A stretch of 64,000 nucleotides of DNA from Druceiella hillmani (GCA_039881145.1 JAYKKI010000037.1:17487001-17551000); one strand, 5' to 3'; numbered from the stretch's first letter, positions 11,674 to 24,629 are shown. Notes: generated by a model from the letters alone, not told the origin. Program-made: numbers and translations.

Positions 11674-14600
11674 ATATGTAACATTAAACGGGAATAATTT
11701 TTAATGGACAAGCAGAATGAAAACTCGCCGAGTGCAAATAAAATTCGTGCGTCGATATTTCCAAATCCAGGACGTTAAGAATTGCAATAATACGACTCCA
11801 GTATTATAAATTAAAAGATGATCATGGTGTAGGAATGAGGGAACCTAATTTGACTTCACTTGCCCTATATTAAATTTCTACTAACACCCCCCTCCCCTAT
11901 TTCGAACCCTGTTTTGATTAAAAATTAAAAATATTTCTAAACTCTTTCATAATATTTACAGACACGCAAATTCTACAAGTGTGTTTAATTCCAAATTAAC
12001 GTCAAGGGGAAGTTGCTGAGAGTAACATTTATTCATTTTATTATTTATCATCTTTTATGTATAGTACATATGGTGGACTTATTGCTATATGAGCAATCTC
12101 TTCCAGTCAAGCATAACAATCGGTATTGATATTTAGTTGGTAGACTCTAAGAGATTTTACAATGAAAATTCTTTACAGTATAGACAAAAAAAATTGAAAA
12201 AAAATTCAAAAGTATAAGAAAACAAACTATTGACATGATTTGGGATGGAAAAGACAGGAAAGGACAGGGGAAGCATGGAAAATATTTTAGGAGAGGCGCG
12301 ATTTTTTCCCTGGATCTTTAAAAATATTTAGGGACGTGCTTTTCCTGATCCAAATTTTTGCTACTTGGACAGTGAAGGGTTTTTCATAAGTGGTAGAGGT
12401 ATGTTTAGGGTGAGTGAACTTTCAGAACGCAGCCCAAGGCCGTGAGCAGACAAATCTTTAAATTTGCCACTACGAAAATTTGGGTTATGAGGATTTTTTA
12501 ATATATTAAAAATAAGTGTAAATATGCGAATTTGACGTAGGTACCAAAGTCTCACTATAAGTTCGGTTTTGTTTGACTCTTAGGTATGGAACTCCGAAAA
12601 ACTGAAGCAATTCGTGTCGGAATTTACACTGTTAATAATCGTATAAAGAATAATTGTCTAATTTATTTGAAATGTTAATGCAAGTTGATCCAAGTAATTT
12701 GAATTGGAATTGTTTTAGACGTTTCCAACTTTTGCTTAAAAATTCAGAGAGAGCGAGAGAGAAATATAAGTAATTATTTTGAAGCCTAATATTTCGCAAA
12801 TGGGTCTTAAGCATAAGAAAAAAAGGCTTAGTTTTATTTTAAACCATCCAATTAAGTGTTAATCATTTTAAACGCATAGGGGGTAGAAAAATTTTATTTC
12901 CATTTTGTTTTATATTAAGCGAAACCTTCCAATGAAAATCTACTTTCAAAAATGTTGTGCACGTTAACCTGATATTACAGACTGTGTCAGAAGGACGGAC
13001 AGATGTGCCGAAATTGTAATGGTTCACTACGTAATCCTAAAATTGAAAGAATATGTATATATACATAAAAAAAGTGTGTAAAACATAAAAATAAAGAAAC
13101 TTTTGTACGAAATAAATTGTCGTATGAATAAAATTGTCGAAAAAAATATTAATCAAAATATTTATTTGTATTTTAAGGGTACATTTTGATATGAATGCTT
13201 TTATTGAATCATTTTTGTTATTTTCCGAAATTAAAAATATTTTTCAATACTAATTACACTGTTTCACAATACTTTTATGAATATAAATGGGTCATAAGGA
13301 CTAATAAAATGCACACAGCATATGGAGCTCAATATTTCTTAAATTCTTATTTAACCATAAAGAAATTGTAAAGGTTTAAAAATATATACCGAGGAAGTCA
13401 ACAGCATAAAGAAAATTGAAGAGTTTTTAAAATACCTCACTCTTCGTCGTTAATGTTGTCTTGGACAATACAGAGTTTACAAACATCAGAAGAAATTAGC
13501 TATTCTCAATTTATCTCATTTTTATAGCATTAAATTCTGAATAAATTAAATCATATGTCTTGCTCGATATAAAAACAAGGTGACAAGTAACGTTCTTTTT
13601 ATTAACTTTATGTCGTAAAACAAGGAAGTATTATCGATTTTAACTCTTTCAAAATATAAGACTTATAATGGAAATAAGACTTGATGTGAAGTAATATAGA
13701 CGGATAACCACGGAGTAATTAAAACGTGCCAACATTCAACGCTCGTATTCATCACCGCTAGTTTTTAGCGTAAATGTTACTGACGTGTCTTTTACACGTT
13801 GAATTGTGGACGCGTTAAATTAAAATTAAATAATATATATAATTGCAATTTACTTGATATAACATATGTCGACATCTAATAAAGTTAACCAAAGTATTAG
13901 TAGAATACGACATGATTAAAAATGATACTAAGTTAAAATATCAGTTTCCCTGTTTCTATTATTTCATTATTAAGGAGCATTCGCTACAAAACTTTATAGA
14001 TCATAATGCGTGCTCGGATTGACTTGAACAATAACAATATTCAGATGTTAGTATTATACCCAGAAATGGAGAACAATATATAATATCGTAGAAAAAGAAC
14101 AAATTTTCTCCTTTGATCGATTTATTCTGCAGGCGATCAGTTCATTTTCCAAGATTAATTTGATAGTGGGAGTAAAAACACAAAATTATTATATCGATAC
14201 GTTAATTATTCATGGTCATCTAAAAATAAAACAAAAATGTACTAGGTTGCATCTGTAAGATATTTATTTATCAAAAACATAAATACAAGCTATTATTGTG
14301 TAGATTGAGTCTTTTATTTACAAAGTTAGGCATTTCAGTTTATGATCAGTTATAGTTATCCGCCGTGAATCTAAATTATGTGTGAGCATTATTGTGTTTT
14401 TTTCCTTCCATATATTTATTCCTATAATAATATTTTTGCGTCTATATTTTAGTGCATTTTCTCTCTGATGCCAAAAATAAATTAACAAAACTCAATAGTT
14501 TATTCACAGGAACAATTTTAAGTGGTTTGTAATTTCCAACACGATGTATGTAATGTCAAACACGCCGCGCTGCTTTGTTAGCGGTGCGATAGCGCGTAAC

Positions 14601-15069
14601 ATAAACAAATCGCGTAACATAAACATAACGAATATGGTTTACGTTTTTTAATATTAAAATGCTATTCAATTTGTTAGAAATTTTTTTTTATTCTTGCCAT
14701 AATTGTTTATTTCTATACTTTAAAGTATTGATTACACCTAGTACTGACTGGGCTTTCATTAATGTCAAACGATCAGATCCACATGCTATATATATTTGCT
14801 TTATACATTTGATTGTGTATTTATGAATGGACGTTTCCGTTGAAAAGAAAAATCACAATTTTCGACGAATCGTTATGAAATTTAGCCCAAAAATAGTTCC
14901 TGGACAGTAATATTTTTTTCGTTGTTGAAAGAATTGGGCAAAGGCAAGTATCTGATTTTGCATTACAAAGTTAGAAAAAAATTCAAAAGCTTTGCATTTT
15001 TTTGTGGTCTAAAAAATAATAATTAAATTTAATAGACTTTCAAATATACAATTTATTCTGCCGGTTTCT
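11674..15069. other. AT-rich region without recognisable genes
   Basis: I see no domain, exon pair or RNA gene here. Two short minus-strand frames (12361-12555 and 12632-12814) are unremarkable. A purine-rich GAGAGCGAGAGAG patch lies at 12747-12762, and a directly repeated GCGTAACATAAACA block at 14592-14626 forms a two-copy tandem repeat. Confidence 0.6.
12767..12850 (+). repeat. Dispersed repeat, copy A (partner at 39041)
   Basis: The order TAAG - TTTGAA - CTAATA-TTCGCAAA - GGGT - TAAG/TAAGAATGA is shared with 39041-39130, and the similarity continues through a TTTTAAA-ACC block. Probably old fragments of an unidentified interspersed repeat. Confidence 0.5.
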
Positions 15070-15345
15070 GTCTGCAACGACCGAGAGTTTTCAATAAATC
15101 AATTGAAATGTGAACATATTGTTTTGTATCAATTGTTACGTGCGGATGGTGCAAAACGGCGCGATATCAGTGCGTCGATGACGCGCGAGGAAAAAGGAAT
15201 TCCCTACGATTCTGCAGTTCCGCGTACCACCGTTTTAGGGCAAAATGAAAAAAGCAGAACCTTTACAGCATCACTTAGTTGCGAGGCCATCCGGCCTTTT
15301 GTCCGTCAAAGCCCCTCTTCCTTCATTATTGGCTGAAGTAAAGAT
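15070..15345 (+). other. GC-richer island with a 77-codon open frame
   Basis: An open frame on the plus strand runs 15103-15336 in a patch clearly richer in GC than its surroundings (GGTGCAAAACGGCGCGATAT). The product begins MKCEHIVLYQLLRADGAKRR and then loses any pattern I recognise. The opening HIVLYQLL faintly recalls the N-terminal helix of mariner-family transposases, but no further motif follows. It could be a decayed transposon fragment or an isolated exon. Confidence 0.25.
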
Positions 15346-16532
15346 TTTTAAAAAAAGAGAAAAACATCGTAACTTCTAAACCATTGATATTCGCGGAACT
15401 AATGTCTTGTTTTCAATTACTTACCACATTATACCCTACTTAAAAAAATTGGGACCACTCTAAATGAGCCATTCTTTATCTCGTGTGCGAAGTTCTCAAT
15501 GAAACAAAACTTTGCTATCTATAGTGATGTGCTCTTTTATATAAATGACAACAAATTTTTAAAAAGCCGACATGAATTGAATTGTAACTAACATTATCAA
15601 AATGTAACAATACCTTTTATTTCTTTTTGCAGTGAAATTTTATATGAGTACTTTTAACAGTCTGAGCACTTGCTCAGACCGCTTAAAGTTATTTATTGTC
15701 CTGTAAATTCTAATCTTAAATAATAAAAAGATAACAAAGGATATCTTCGCGGGATTAAACATAAACAACAAAATATGAAAGGCGGACGCTTCCTCTAATA
15801 AAATAAAGTAGATAAAGGTGCGAGAGAGGGATAATTCCGAAAATAAAATTGAAGGTGCAAATAGTATGTTTCTTCTTACGAGAAAGTGCGAGTTCCCTGG
15901 CTTTACGGGATTTCATTGTACGTACTTGTTAAACTGCGAGAAGAAGATTAAAACGTTACGGGACAATGCAATATAATAACAATGTTTATTTACCTTTAAG
16001 ATATTTTTCCTTCATAATCATTTTGTATGAATATTAGTACCTAAATTGAAACTGACTGACTCGCTGAATATACTACGCCATATTAAGTAGCGGCATCTAC
16101 GGCATTATTTGCACAAATCTCACTTTTTAATAAATACGTTTTACAGAAATCTATTTACTTTAAAGGCAAATGGTTGTATATCGTTATCTACGTTTCAAGC
16201 AGCGGTGATGTACCTTCCTACGACATACGAGGGAAAAGAATTTTCAATTAATTAATCAGCAAGATTTCGTTTCGATTTTCGTCAATAAGTGGACTAAAAT
16301 ATAGAATCATTATACACGGTCACGCCATTGTCATCTTTACCTGATTGTTGATAAGTTGGATCCTGTCGGAATGTTTATAACTTTAGTGCGTCAATTTTAA
16401 ATACAGGTTGTTTTTTTTTCGTTTTGGATTTTAGGCTTTTCGTTTAAAATCTTAGAAAATTATTTTAACACGGCTACTATTCATGACAGACATCGACTTT
16501 AGTTCTAGGTGTATAACAAGTAAAAAGTCACC

Positions 16533-16533
<1 letters not shown>
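15346..16533. other. No feature seen
   Basis: AT-rich sequence with no open frame, repeat or motif that I can support. Confidence 0.6.
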
Positions 16534-16581
<48 letters not shown>

Positions 16582-16631
16582 TATATATATATACATACAT
16601 ACACATATGTATACATATATATAAATATATA

Positions 16632-16686
<55 letters not shown>
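16534..16686. repeat. Long interrupted (TA)n microsatellite
   Basis: TA repeats with ACATACATACACATATG-type interruptions. Tyr-Ile reading frames on both strands are artefacts of the repeat. Confidence 0.98.
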
Positions 16687-16688
<2 letters not shown>

Positions 16689-18985
16689 CAAATATAAATG
16701 ATGAGCTGGAATATTTTTCTTTTCTATAGAAATTGGAAATTTTGTTTGATAAAAATCGTAGTATTTTAAAGTTTTCTTTTACACTTTCTTTTTATAATGA
16801 ATTTTACGTCATTTTGGTCAACCAACATTTTTGGTTTTAAAAATGTTGTACGAATTTTGTTCGAGTTTACTTATTTTCTTGCCCAGTTCATCCTGATCCA
16901 ATAATATACTGGCTTTATAACAAACGTGAAGGAAACTGGACATAGCTTTAAGAAATTTAAGTAAAAGTGGAAAATTTAACTTGCCTAAGCTCCAAAAATA
17001 ATATGCTATTATGAAGTATCCTATACCCTTAAGACTACATTAAAGACGTAAGTAAAATTAAGTATAATTTTAAAAATACCTTTACTCATCAGAAGTAAAG
17101 AAGTAGAACTGATTCTTCGAAGTTAAATTAATCTGCATTCTTATGTCATTTATTGACCTTGTTATATTGTATGCATCATAATTTTACTACCATATACTTG
17201 ACATATATAAGTAAATTACGAAAAGTATACATTCATAAACCTACAAATTATATAATCACTGATTAAACCATCTGGATACAAAATAATGTCAAGACATATA
17301 GTACATTGTTTTTAAAAATGCATCATAGATCAATTCTAAAACAGTATAGTTTTTTTTCATGACGAAAAATTCATCAACTCCTGAAAAACATAATTCAGTT
17401 TTACAACAACCAATTTGAAGAAAAAAATTAGATTTTCGGTTTAAAGAATAAACAAAATCGTATCCTCAACAAGGAAGTGCGTCAGATAACAAACATATTA
17501 AATTTTATATTTCGACTTTTACAAAATATTGGCTTCCATATAAATTAGAATGGCGAATATTACAATGTTAAGGACAAGCATAGCACGTTTGTAGCAGAAA
17601 TGTTTACGTCGGTCATAAATTTGAGAAGATACTTAAAGAGTTTATTAAAAGGGTTGCGGCCGCTGATATTTTATGCAAAATGATAAATTCTTGACGAATG
17701 TGCGGAAGAATACAATTAAGTGAACCAAGGGATATTGCGGCGCTTTCGTATGAAATAAACTAATGGTATTATTTTACTCATTATATGACAGCGCCGCAAT
17801 ATTCTAATGAGATTATTCTAATGAAATTATTTTATTAAATAATCTAATGAGATTATTTTGATGAAGCTAGGAATATTTCGTCAATCGATGTAAACGAAAT
17901 TTCTATTTTACCGCTGTATAAAATGTAACATGAAAAAATGGATTAATTTTAATTTGTAAATAAGAGATTACAATTTATAAAAAAGAAAACCAGTAGGGTC
18001 ATTTCCATTAGCCATTATTACCGTAATAAACCTAAATTCTATAAAACACTTATTAAATTTCAAATCCTTCGGAAAAAAATGTGTCCAGAGCAAATTCGGA
18101 GGAAATAAAATTACTGAAAAATGAATCGACATTACACTGTCGATTCAGATTACTGAAAAAAATACGATACTACATATTTCCATCAACCTTAACATATCTA
18201 TCACACTTTCTCAATTTCTTCCAATTCTTTCACTATAATATTTTGACTATGAACGGTTTCATCTTCCAACTCCTCACACTTAATCTGCACCGTCCATTAC
18301 CTGTCTATGTTATGACAGCAAGGTATAAATATATAATAAAAACCAATTCGTTAATCGAAATCTCTTAATACACATATATCTCTGATCTATTCTCGACTAG
18401 AGATGTATGTACCTTAGGAAGAGAGAAACGACTAATACAAAAGTTACCGCGTTTTTTCGTTTATTATGTACTAAGTGTACATGTGGATGTCATTGTAAAA
18501 TGACATAATATTGGCCCCAAATTTGATTTTTTTTTAAGATTTTTGGTGCTTTGACTTAAATTATATGCCTTGTTTTTCTTAATTTCCAATTATTAAAACG
18601 TAAATACCTTTCATAATATTAACAGTTCTTGGGGCAATTTAAAAAAAAATATCTAGTCTTATTAATAACATTTTTAATTCATCGTTCGTGGCTACAAATC
18701 AGTTATCATTTCAAGTACGTTCCAGAAAATTCGTTTCAATTTTTCTTCTAAAATTAACTTCGTTGCGTGCAATCCCTAAAAGGTCGACCGGCTTAATAAA
18801 CATTTTGCCTTTTAAGGGGCAAAACATTAGATTGGCTAGCAAGTCTTTAGCCACAACTTTGGAACTTTTCCAGAAAGATCCTCGAAACTTCTAAAAGATT
18901 TTATTGTAGGGTAAAAATAGTACAAAGTCAACCAGTCAGTCAGTTAACGAGTCAGCGCCGAAGCTTTAAGTGAGTTACATAAAAA
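16687..18985. other. AT-rich region, one imperfect palindrome
   Basis: GATATTGCGGCGCT at 17731-17744 pairs with AGCGCCGCAATATTC at about 17790-17804, giving an imperfect inverted repeat of roughly 75 bases (17730-17805). It is followed by short tandem copies of CTAATGAGATTATT up to about 17860. The 95-codon frame at 18081-18368 and the 68-codon frame at 18688-18894 match no family. Confidence 0.55.
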
Positions 18986-18988
18986 GTA

Positions 18989-19960
18989 ATGGATTTAAAT
19001 CGATATCAAATACATATTCTAATATTTTACGAATTTCGTCTGAGTCACGATACTAAACTGTCACAAATAATATATGTCATGCAATGAGCAAGTCTATGGT
19101 ACCTTACGAGTGGCAAAGATTTGGTTCAGAAAACTCAGGAATGAGGAATACGTTCTTGAGGACGGACCCCGTACCGGACTTCCTGTTGAATAGGATGTTC
19201 AATGATTACGACGCGTTATTGAGAAAAATCCTCGATTGAGGTCTCGTTAATTGGCAGATGAGCTACACTGCAGTCATTACACCATGGAAACACATTTGCA
19301 CGAATTGGGAAAAGTTTCAAAATATGGTGTGTGTTACATACGTTAACCATACACCCAAACTTCTATGGCTGGTTGATGGAGAAACAGAAGTTTCAGTATC
19401 CAAACCTGAAATAAGTGCCAAAAATGTGATGCTCAGCTGCTGGTAGAAAGTCAAGGGAATAATGCCCTTGACATTCTACCAGCAATTGGTAGTTGCCTTT
19501 ATATGGAACTACAATTAATGCAAATATTTACTGTGGAATTGAACCGATTAGCTGACAACTGAGTAGTCAACAGGATCGAGCCTATTTTATACATGATAAT
19601 GCTAGACCACATGTTGAAAAACGTACTCGTGTTAAATTAGAGGCGCCTGGTTGGGTTCTACTGTCTCCGCTACATTCACCGGACATTGTGCCCACTGATT
19701 ACCATTTATTCAGGGCTCTAAGTAACAATTTACGTAAAAAAATGGACGTTAAAGAAGGTCTCCAAAACGACCTCGCACAATTTTTTGAATAAGTCATAGG
19801 AATTTTACAAGAAAGGAATATTATCACTGCCAACTATTTGACGACAAGTAGTAGTTTACAATAGTGCATACTTAAAGTGAGTTTAATGTAACATATACAT
19901 TTTATAATAAAGATTAATGGCAGCAACTCGGGGCTAAAAACTTATTAGCCAACCCAATAA
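18989..19960 (+). pseudogene. Decayed mariner-family transposase with 3' terminal repeat
   Basis: A transposase moves its own element by cutting at terminal repeats into TA sites; this copy is dead. The frame opens MDLNRYQ at 18989 and the helix-turn-helix part is followed, with frameshifts, by WFRKLRNE-YVLEDGPRTGLP and LHELGKVSKYGV. A gap of roughly 80 codons and a degraded first-Asp region follow. The catalytic core is then legible: YFIHDNARPHVEKRTRVKLE, SPDIVPTDYHLFRALSNNLR, and a C-terminal AQFFE. I count 33 residues between the HD and TD aspartates; mariners usually have 34, so one codon is probably lost. The 3' end carries CTTATTAGCCAACCCAATA (19941-19959), a mariner-type terminal repeat. 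No matching 5' repeat was found. Multiple stops and frame changes rule out function. Confidence 0.93.
19439..19483 (+). repeat. Hairpin inside the mariner relic
   Basis: GCTGGTAGAAAGTCAAGGG and CCCTTGACATTCTACCAGC are reverse complements except for one base, separated by 7 bases. It lies just after the VMLSCW block, where the intact transposase would be colinear, so it looks like a templated insertion or replacement. Confidence 0.9.
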
Positions 19961-19961
19961 A

Positions 19962-20075
19962 TTAATCTTTGAAACTTGACCACTCGCTTTGATTGATTAC
20001 GATTAGGAGCATTGCCAAAGTTTTCCCTGTAAATGTTTTCAATTGCCTTTCAAATTGAGAGTTATCAACCGCCTA
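19962..20075 (-). repeat. Dispersed repeat, inverted partner of 25022-25150
   Basis: In reverse complement this reads CTAATCGTAATCAATCAAAG and continues GCGAGT, with a flanking TTGGCAATG-type stretch; the same order is present at 25060-25140. The copies are diverged. The mariner 3' end lies immediately next to it. Confidence 0.65.
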
Positions 20076-20276
20076 TTTTGATGACTAAGTTGTTTTTCAT
20101 TACCGAAATGGATTTAACCTACTTAAGTTTACTTACCTCCAGCAGAGAGCAAATATAAAAAGAAAATTGTCTCTGAAGATGAAATAACATGAGTTTCTCT
20201 AATGGTAAATAGACATTTAAAATAAAATTATATTTAGGAAACGTGTTAATTAGAATCAACATAAATAATTCGTACT

Positions 20277-20520
20277 TCAAATAAAATTTAGTGACAATCT
20301 GTAGAGATTATTTATGATTTTTGAAGTGGAACAATCTTTTGGCAAGCCTTGTTTAACATTTTTTATGGGAAAATATATATTATTTTTTGTCGCGCCAAGC
20401 ATAACTTCGGGGGTGCGGTTCGTTTTGGGTATATTCAGCTCTTGGCTGAATGTGGCCGACGGGATGTACTCCCTTCCTCCCACGCTCGAAGTGTACTTAG
20501 TATGAAAGTCTACCTTTCTA
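20277..20520. other. GC-richer island, open in several frames
   Basis: A patch with GCGCCAAGCATAACTTCGGG and GGCTGAATGTGGCCGACGGG is open on both strands for 60-70 codons. Neither translation resembles a family I know, so I cannot assign a strand. Candidate conserved non-coding element, exon or repeat piece. Confidence 0.25.
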
Positions 20521-21679
20521 ATGAAGACATATCGTTTCTCTTTAGAGAAATTTATTTATTCATTATGTAATATATTTTGTTTGTAATGGCAAAATGTTCA
20601 TAAATAAATTGAGCGTACTTTTATAAATAATTATATCATATTTATTACGATATTATTAACTTAATCAATTTTATTTTGTTTTTAAATTTTAGAGTAAAAA
20701 TTTTCCAAATATACAATACGATTACATTGGTTGTCCAAATTTTCACTTCTATTGTGTGATCTTAAGCACACCCAATAGTTTATTTATATTAAATAATGTA
20801 AATATTTTTCATTATATAGATGAATTTCTCAGCGTATTTTTCACTAATCACTTTAAATATTCAAAAGTTGTTTATCACTTGTAGCTCTTTTATTCGGTAT
20901 TGCAAGACATATTAATTAATTTTGCAATAATATTCTTGCTAATCGGCGTAATCACTGTTTGTTTTATATTCGTTTAAATATAAATTGTTATAATTCTTTT
21001 CCATGACTTAATATTTTGGAAACTCCAATCTCGGGAGATGTCGTATCTCAAAATATTTTTAAGCACTTTCTGCTTTACTTCCAAACATTATTTCATTATT
21101 CTATTGGTGGGATTTGTAAGAAAAATGATAATTCCCAAGTTGAATATGTATCAAGTTGAATATACGACATGATAGTAAGGAAAATATTAAAAAAAGTAAT
21201 GTATGTTTATTAAAATTTTCGGGTTTAAATTGAAATGATTATGATGTTTTAAAGATCGTTGCAGTACGATCGTCTCGCCGGCTCCCGGCTTCGTATTGGT
21301 GATGCCATTGGTAATGATTTATATGGGTACTAAGGCGACAGCTCAGAAGTGAGGTGACGTTAGCGAGGAATGGAAAGAAAATTGTTTTGCAAGTTATTAC
21401 TTTGAAATAAAATTTAATCTGCGATGTGCTTTCTTCGAAGCATATTTTTTATTTAAATATTACACAATAATAAATATAAAATATAACAAGTTGCAATACA
21501 TAACAGTTACCCAGAATTTTTAGTAATGGGTACATAGAAATAACACAGAGATTCATACTGAGCTCAAATTTTGCAATAAACGGTATACGTTAAGAAAAAG
21601 AATGCAAGTTATTACCCTCGCTGTTAGTGTGTTTTATCATATTTCTTATCATATTCGCTTAGAATCAAGATAATACAAA
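20521..21679. other. AT-rich region
   Basis: Nothing recognisable except a GC-rich patch (CTCGCCGGCTCCCGGCTTCG) at about 21275-21295. Confidence 0.5.
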
Positions 21680-21857
21680 ATAGCAATACAAAAATGTGAT
21701 ATTTTCATTATTCTTAAAATAAAAAGCAATTTTGTGTCTAATTTCAAAATTCTTTGTATTTTTTCTGGAACACTAAACAAAAACAACGACCGCTCGTTAT
21801 ATTAATTTTTATTTTTGTTAATATTAAACACAATTCGAAATAGCTTGATGTTTACAG

Positions 21858-22055
21858 ATTGAGATGAAATGTTCAACCGGTCTTATAAAATTCAACAAAC
21901 GCGGAATGAAGAGCGAGTTCAGCCTTGATATCCTTGAGCTGGATCCTAAAGAATTAAGACGAGTGAGCAAGTGTGTCTTTTTAAAAGGAAACCGAAAGAA
22001 TACAAAAAGTTCTTTAAAGAAAATTAGAAAAAACCGTAAAAGTTTTAGAAAATAG
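21858..22055 (+). CDS. Exon-like open frame (unrecognised), copy 1
   Basis: The frame begins directly after a TGTTTACAG acceptor-like site and reads IEMKCSTGLIKFNKRG, then EFSLDILELDPKELRR and VSKCVFLKGN, ending in a lysine/arginine-rich tail and TAG at 22053. An ATG is available at 21864. The first 45 codons have balanced codon use with more G and C than the surroundings, unlike random AT-rich frames. I do not recognise the family. It may be an exon of a host gene, or coding DNA of a mobile element, captured in both copies. No upstream or downstream exon was found. Confidence 0.35.
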   Translation: MEMKCSTGLIKFNKRGMKSEFSLDILELDPKELRRVSKCVFLKGNRKNTKSSLKKIRKNRKSFRK

Positions 22056-22094
22056 GATAATAATTGTGAATACCACGACAGTGAGTGTTGATAG

Positions 22095-22160
22095 TGAAAG
22101 TTAAAAACCAGAATAAATAAAGTTAAAAACCAGAATGAAAGTTAAAAACCAGAATAAAAA
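22095..22160 (+). repeat. Short tandem repeat (3 copies)
   Basis: GTTAAAAACCAGAAT occurs three times with 7-8-base spacers. Confidence 0.9.
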
Positions 22161-23309
22161 ACAAAAAGAAGCGAGGATTTCATTCCCTATGCACATTCTA
22201 TGATATCATCATAAAATATCTTCGTTCACGAACTTTATTTTTATTTATTGCTTAAAAAAATCTGATTTAAAATTTTTATGATAAAACAAAATATGTCTTT
22301 TAAAAATTTTCTTTTTTTACCTCACGAAAACAAATTCCCGTCACAAGGAAAATAGAAACGATATGCACATCTGATGTCTTTGCTACATTTATCAACGTTC
22401 AATATTTCACGTTACCCAACGTTTTAAAAGTCAGATGTTCTAGTTTTATAATTTCCTAATTAAAATCCTGCCTTAATCTAGTTCTATCCACCATGCACAT
22501 ACCGTTGCTAAAGTTGAAAATAAGGAATTTATCGTGGACGAGGTCAGGAGCATAGTTCCCACATTGTGCAATCAGTTTGCGGTTTATTTGTTTTAGGATA
22601 AAGTAAGGCGGACGCTATAAGAGTGAAGTGTGTTTCATGTGACTTTTGTTTGGATTATGTTTTCTGTCAGACCAAAAATAACGTACCTCTTTTAATAGTA
22701 CTTGGAGGGTAAGATATAAAATCTATGACTGATTAATTGCAAGTAAGTCTGGTTGTAAATTGTTATGATAGCGTACATAATCATCAAAATTTCCTATAAT
22801 TATGTGGAGCAACATTCTAATAAATATGAATAGTTTTGTATATTTACATGTGGCAATATTTTAATAAACATGAATACTTGAAGCACTTACCCACAATCAA
22901 ATCAGTCAAAGCAGTATGTTGGCCGAAAATTATAGGAATGCAACGTTGTTAATTAAAATATAGATCATATTAGTGTGTAATTTTATAGGAAAGAGAGAAG
23001 TTATCTAGAACTGGAATGGAATTTAACTATGGAAATGATTAATTCTGAATTTGAAAGCTTTGGAAGGAACCAAAAAAGTGGAATATGAATAAAAGTAGCT
23101 AAAATATGAAATGTGCTTATCGTTGCCATATTTCTTTTTAACGAGATTTTTAAAAGAAGTATTATTTTATTTAAATGGTATATTTATGGCTCAAATAGTA
23201 AATAATAAGAAATCTCGAGAACAAATATATTTTTTGATGGTTTCATATAGTTTGCATATAAAATGAAATTCCAACTTCCTTTTTTTATTTTATTGAAGTT
23301 TGAAATTCA

Positions 23310-23690
23310 ATATCGACCCTCACTTATATGATTTTAACAATTATTATTCTATTCTATAGAATTTTTACAGTGCTTTTCTGATTTTCTCTAAAGGACTTTT
23401 GTGCCCACTCAACTTAGTTTTCTCAGATACAGCTCAACGATATCAAGGCTGAAGTCGCTTATAATGCCACCTTTGTTATATTTTGCATGAACTGAACATT
23501 TCATCTTCATCTGTAAACAAAACGTTATTGTGAATTTTATTTAATATTCGGAAGAGTAAAAATTAATATAATAAAAATAATGATATTTTCGTTTGGTGTT
23601 CGAAAAAATAATTAAAGGAATTTTGAAATTTGACACAATTTTTTTTATAAATATAAGTGTCACGTTTTTAGTGTTATTATGTGTTTATAC
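23310..23690 (-). repeat. Inverted segmental duplicate, copy 2
   Basis: Minus-strand partner of 21680-22160 about 1.2 kb away. Similarity runs from TTGTGTCAAATTTCAAAATT (near 23640) through GTTTACAG (23523-23516) to GAATAATAATTGTTA near 23340. Confidence 0.85.
23418..23515 (-). pseudogene. Exon-like frame (unrecognised), copy 2, truncated
   Basis: After a TTTTGTTTACAG acceptor-like site the minus strand reads MKMKCSVHAKYNKGG, then DFSLDIVEL, and stops (TGA) about 34 codons in, where copy 1 continues DPKELRR. Shared residues are MKCS, FSLDI and EL. The acceptor is better than in copy 1, while the downstream frame is worse. Either copy 2 is a dead duplicate or both derive from a common mobile sequence. 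Confidence 0.35.
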
Positions 23691-24256
23691 CTTTATTATA
23701 AGCGAACATGCTATTAATTATTAGGATAAATTATATATACTTAAAATATACCGACAGATATACTTGAATGATTTAATTAAAGTATCCCGGTTTTTGTGGT
23801 ATCACAGGTTAGTATTATAACATAGTTCATCACTGTATTATTTCTGTGTAACTGCTCAAAGTTCAGATTGACTTCATTACGTGTTGGAACTTGTTATATT
23901 TTGATCGTATATGTGATATAAACATAAAAATTAACTTTAGAGAGAATAAATCGCGGATCAAATTCAACTTCAAAGTTAGTAAACGGCAAATAGTAGTATT
24001 TAGTTATTCATGCATATATGGATAAACAGAACGACCGTGAGCGATACAGAAGGTTATTTTTTCCGCTCCCTATTAATTTCGCCTCTCCTCTGAGCTGTCA
24101 TCCTAGTAACCATGTAAATTGTTACCGGGTGTTAAAAAATGTAGAAATTAAAGTGTAAAAATTATTTTGTGACATACAACATACATAAAGCAATGGAGAG
24201 GTCTTTTAAAATAAGATAAAAAATGTATGCTGAGCACTGTAGAAAACATTGTAAGC

Positions 24257-24358
<102 letters not shown>

Positions 24359-24629
24359 ATTACGGCTTTTATAGGTTAAAAGTGAAAGCTCTGGCAACCA
24401 ATATAATCATACTGTGTATATGGGAAATTTTAAACACGAAAATTAGAAACAAAGTCAGATTCATCAATTACATCATAATAAATATGATATGTACTATCAG
24501 GCAAATATGTTCTATAAGTTGATAAATGTTACGCGTTTACATACAAAATTGATCAAATAATGAATGAGTACATTTGTCCAAAGCGAAAATATATCACTTC
24601 CTTATAAATGTAGACTTTATATCCACAGT

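Larger units (their letters stand above)
21680..22160 (+). repeat. Inverted segmental duplicate, copy 1, with exon-like frame
   Basis: Landmarks shared with the reverse complement of 23310-23690, in order: TTTTGTGTCTAATTTCAAAATT, AACACTAAACAAAAAC, TTATATTAATTTTTA, GTTTACAG, GAGATGAAATGTTC, TTCAGCCTTGATATC, GATAATAATTGTGA. The copies are moderately diverged with several indels. Confidence 0.85.

Noticed and set aside
20134..20169. Minus-strand micro-exon between a TTATTTCATCTTCAG acceptor and GGAG|GTAAGT donor
   Set aside because: Good splice sites but only 36 bases and no neighbouring exon. Such pairs occur by chance in 64 kb of AT-rich DNA.
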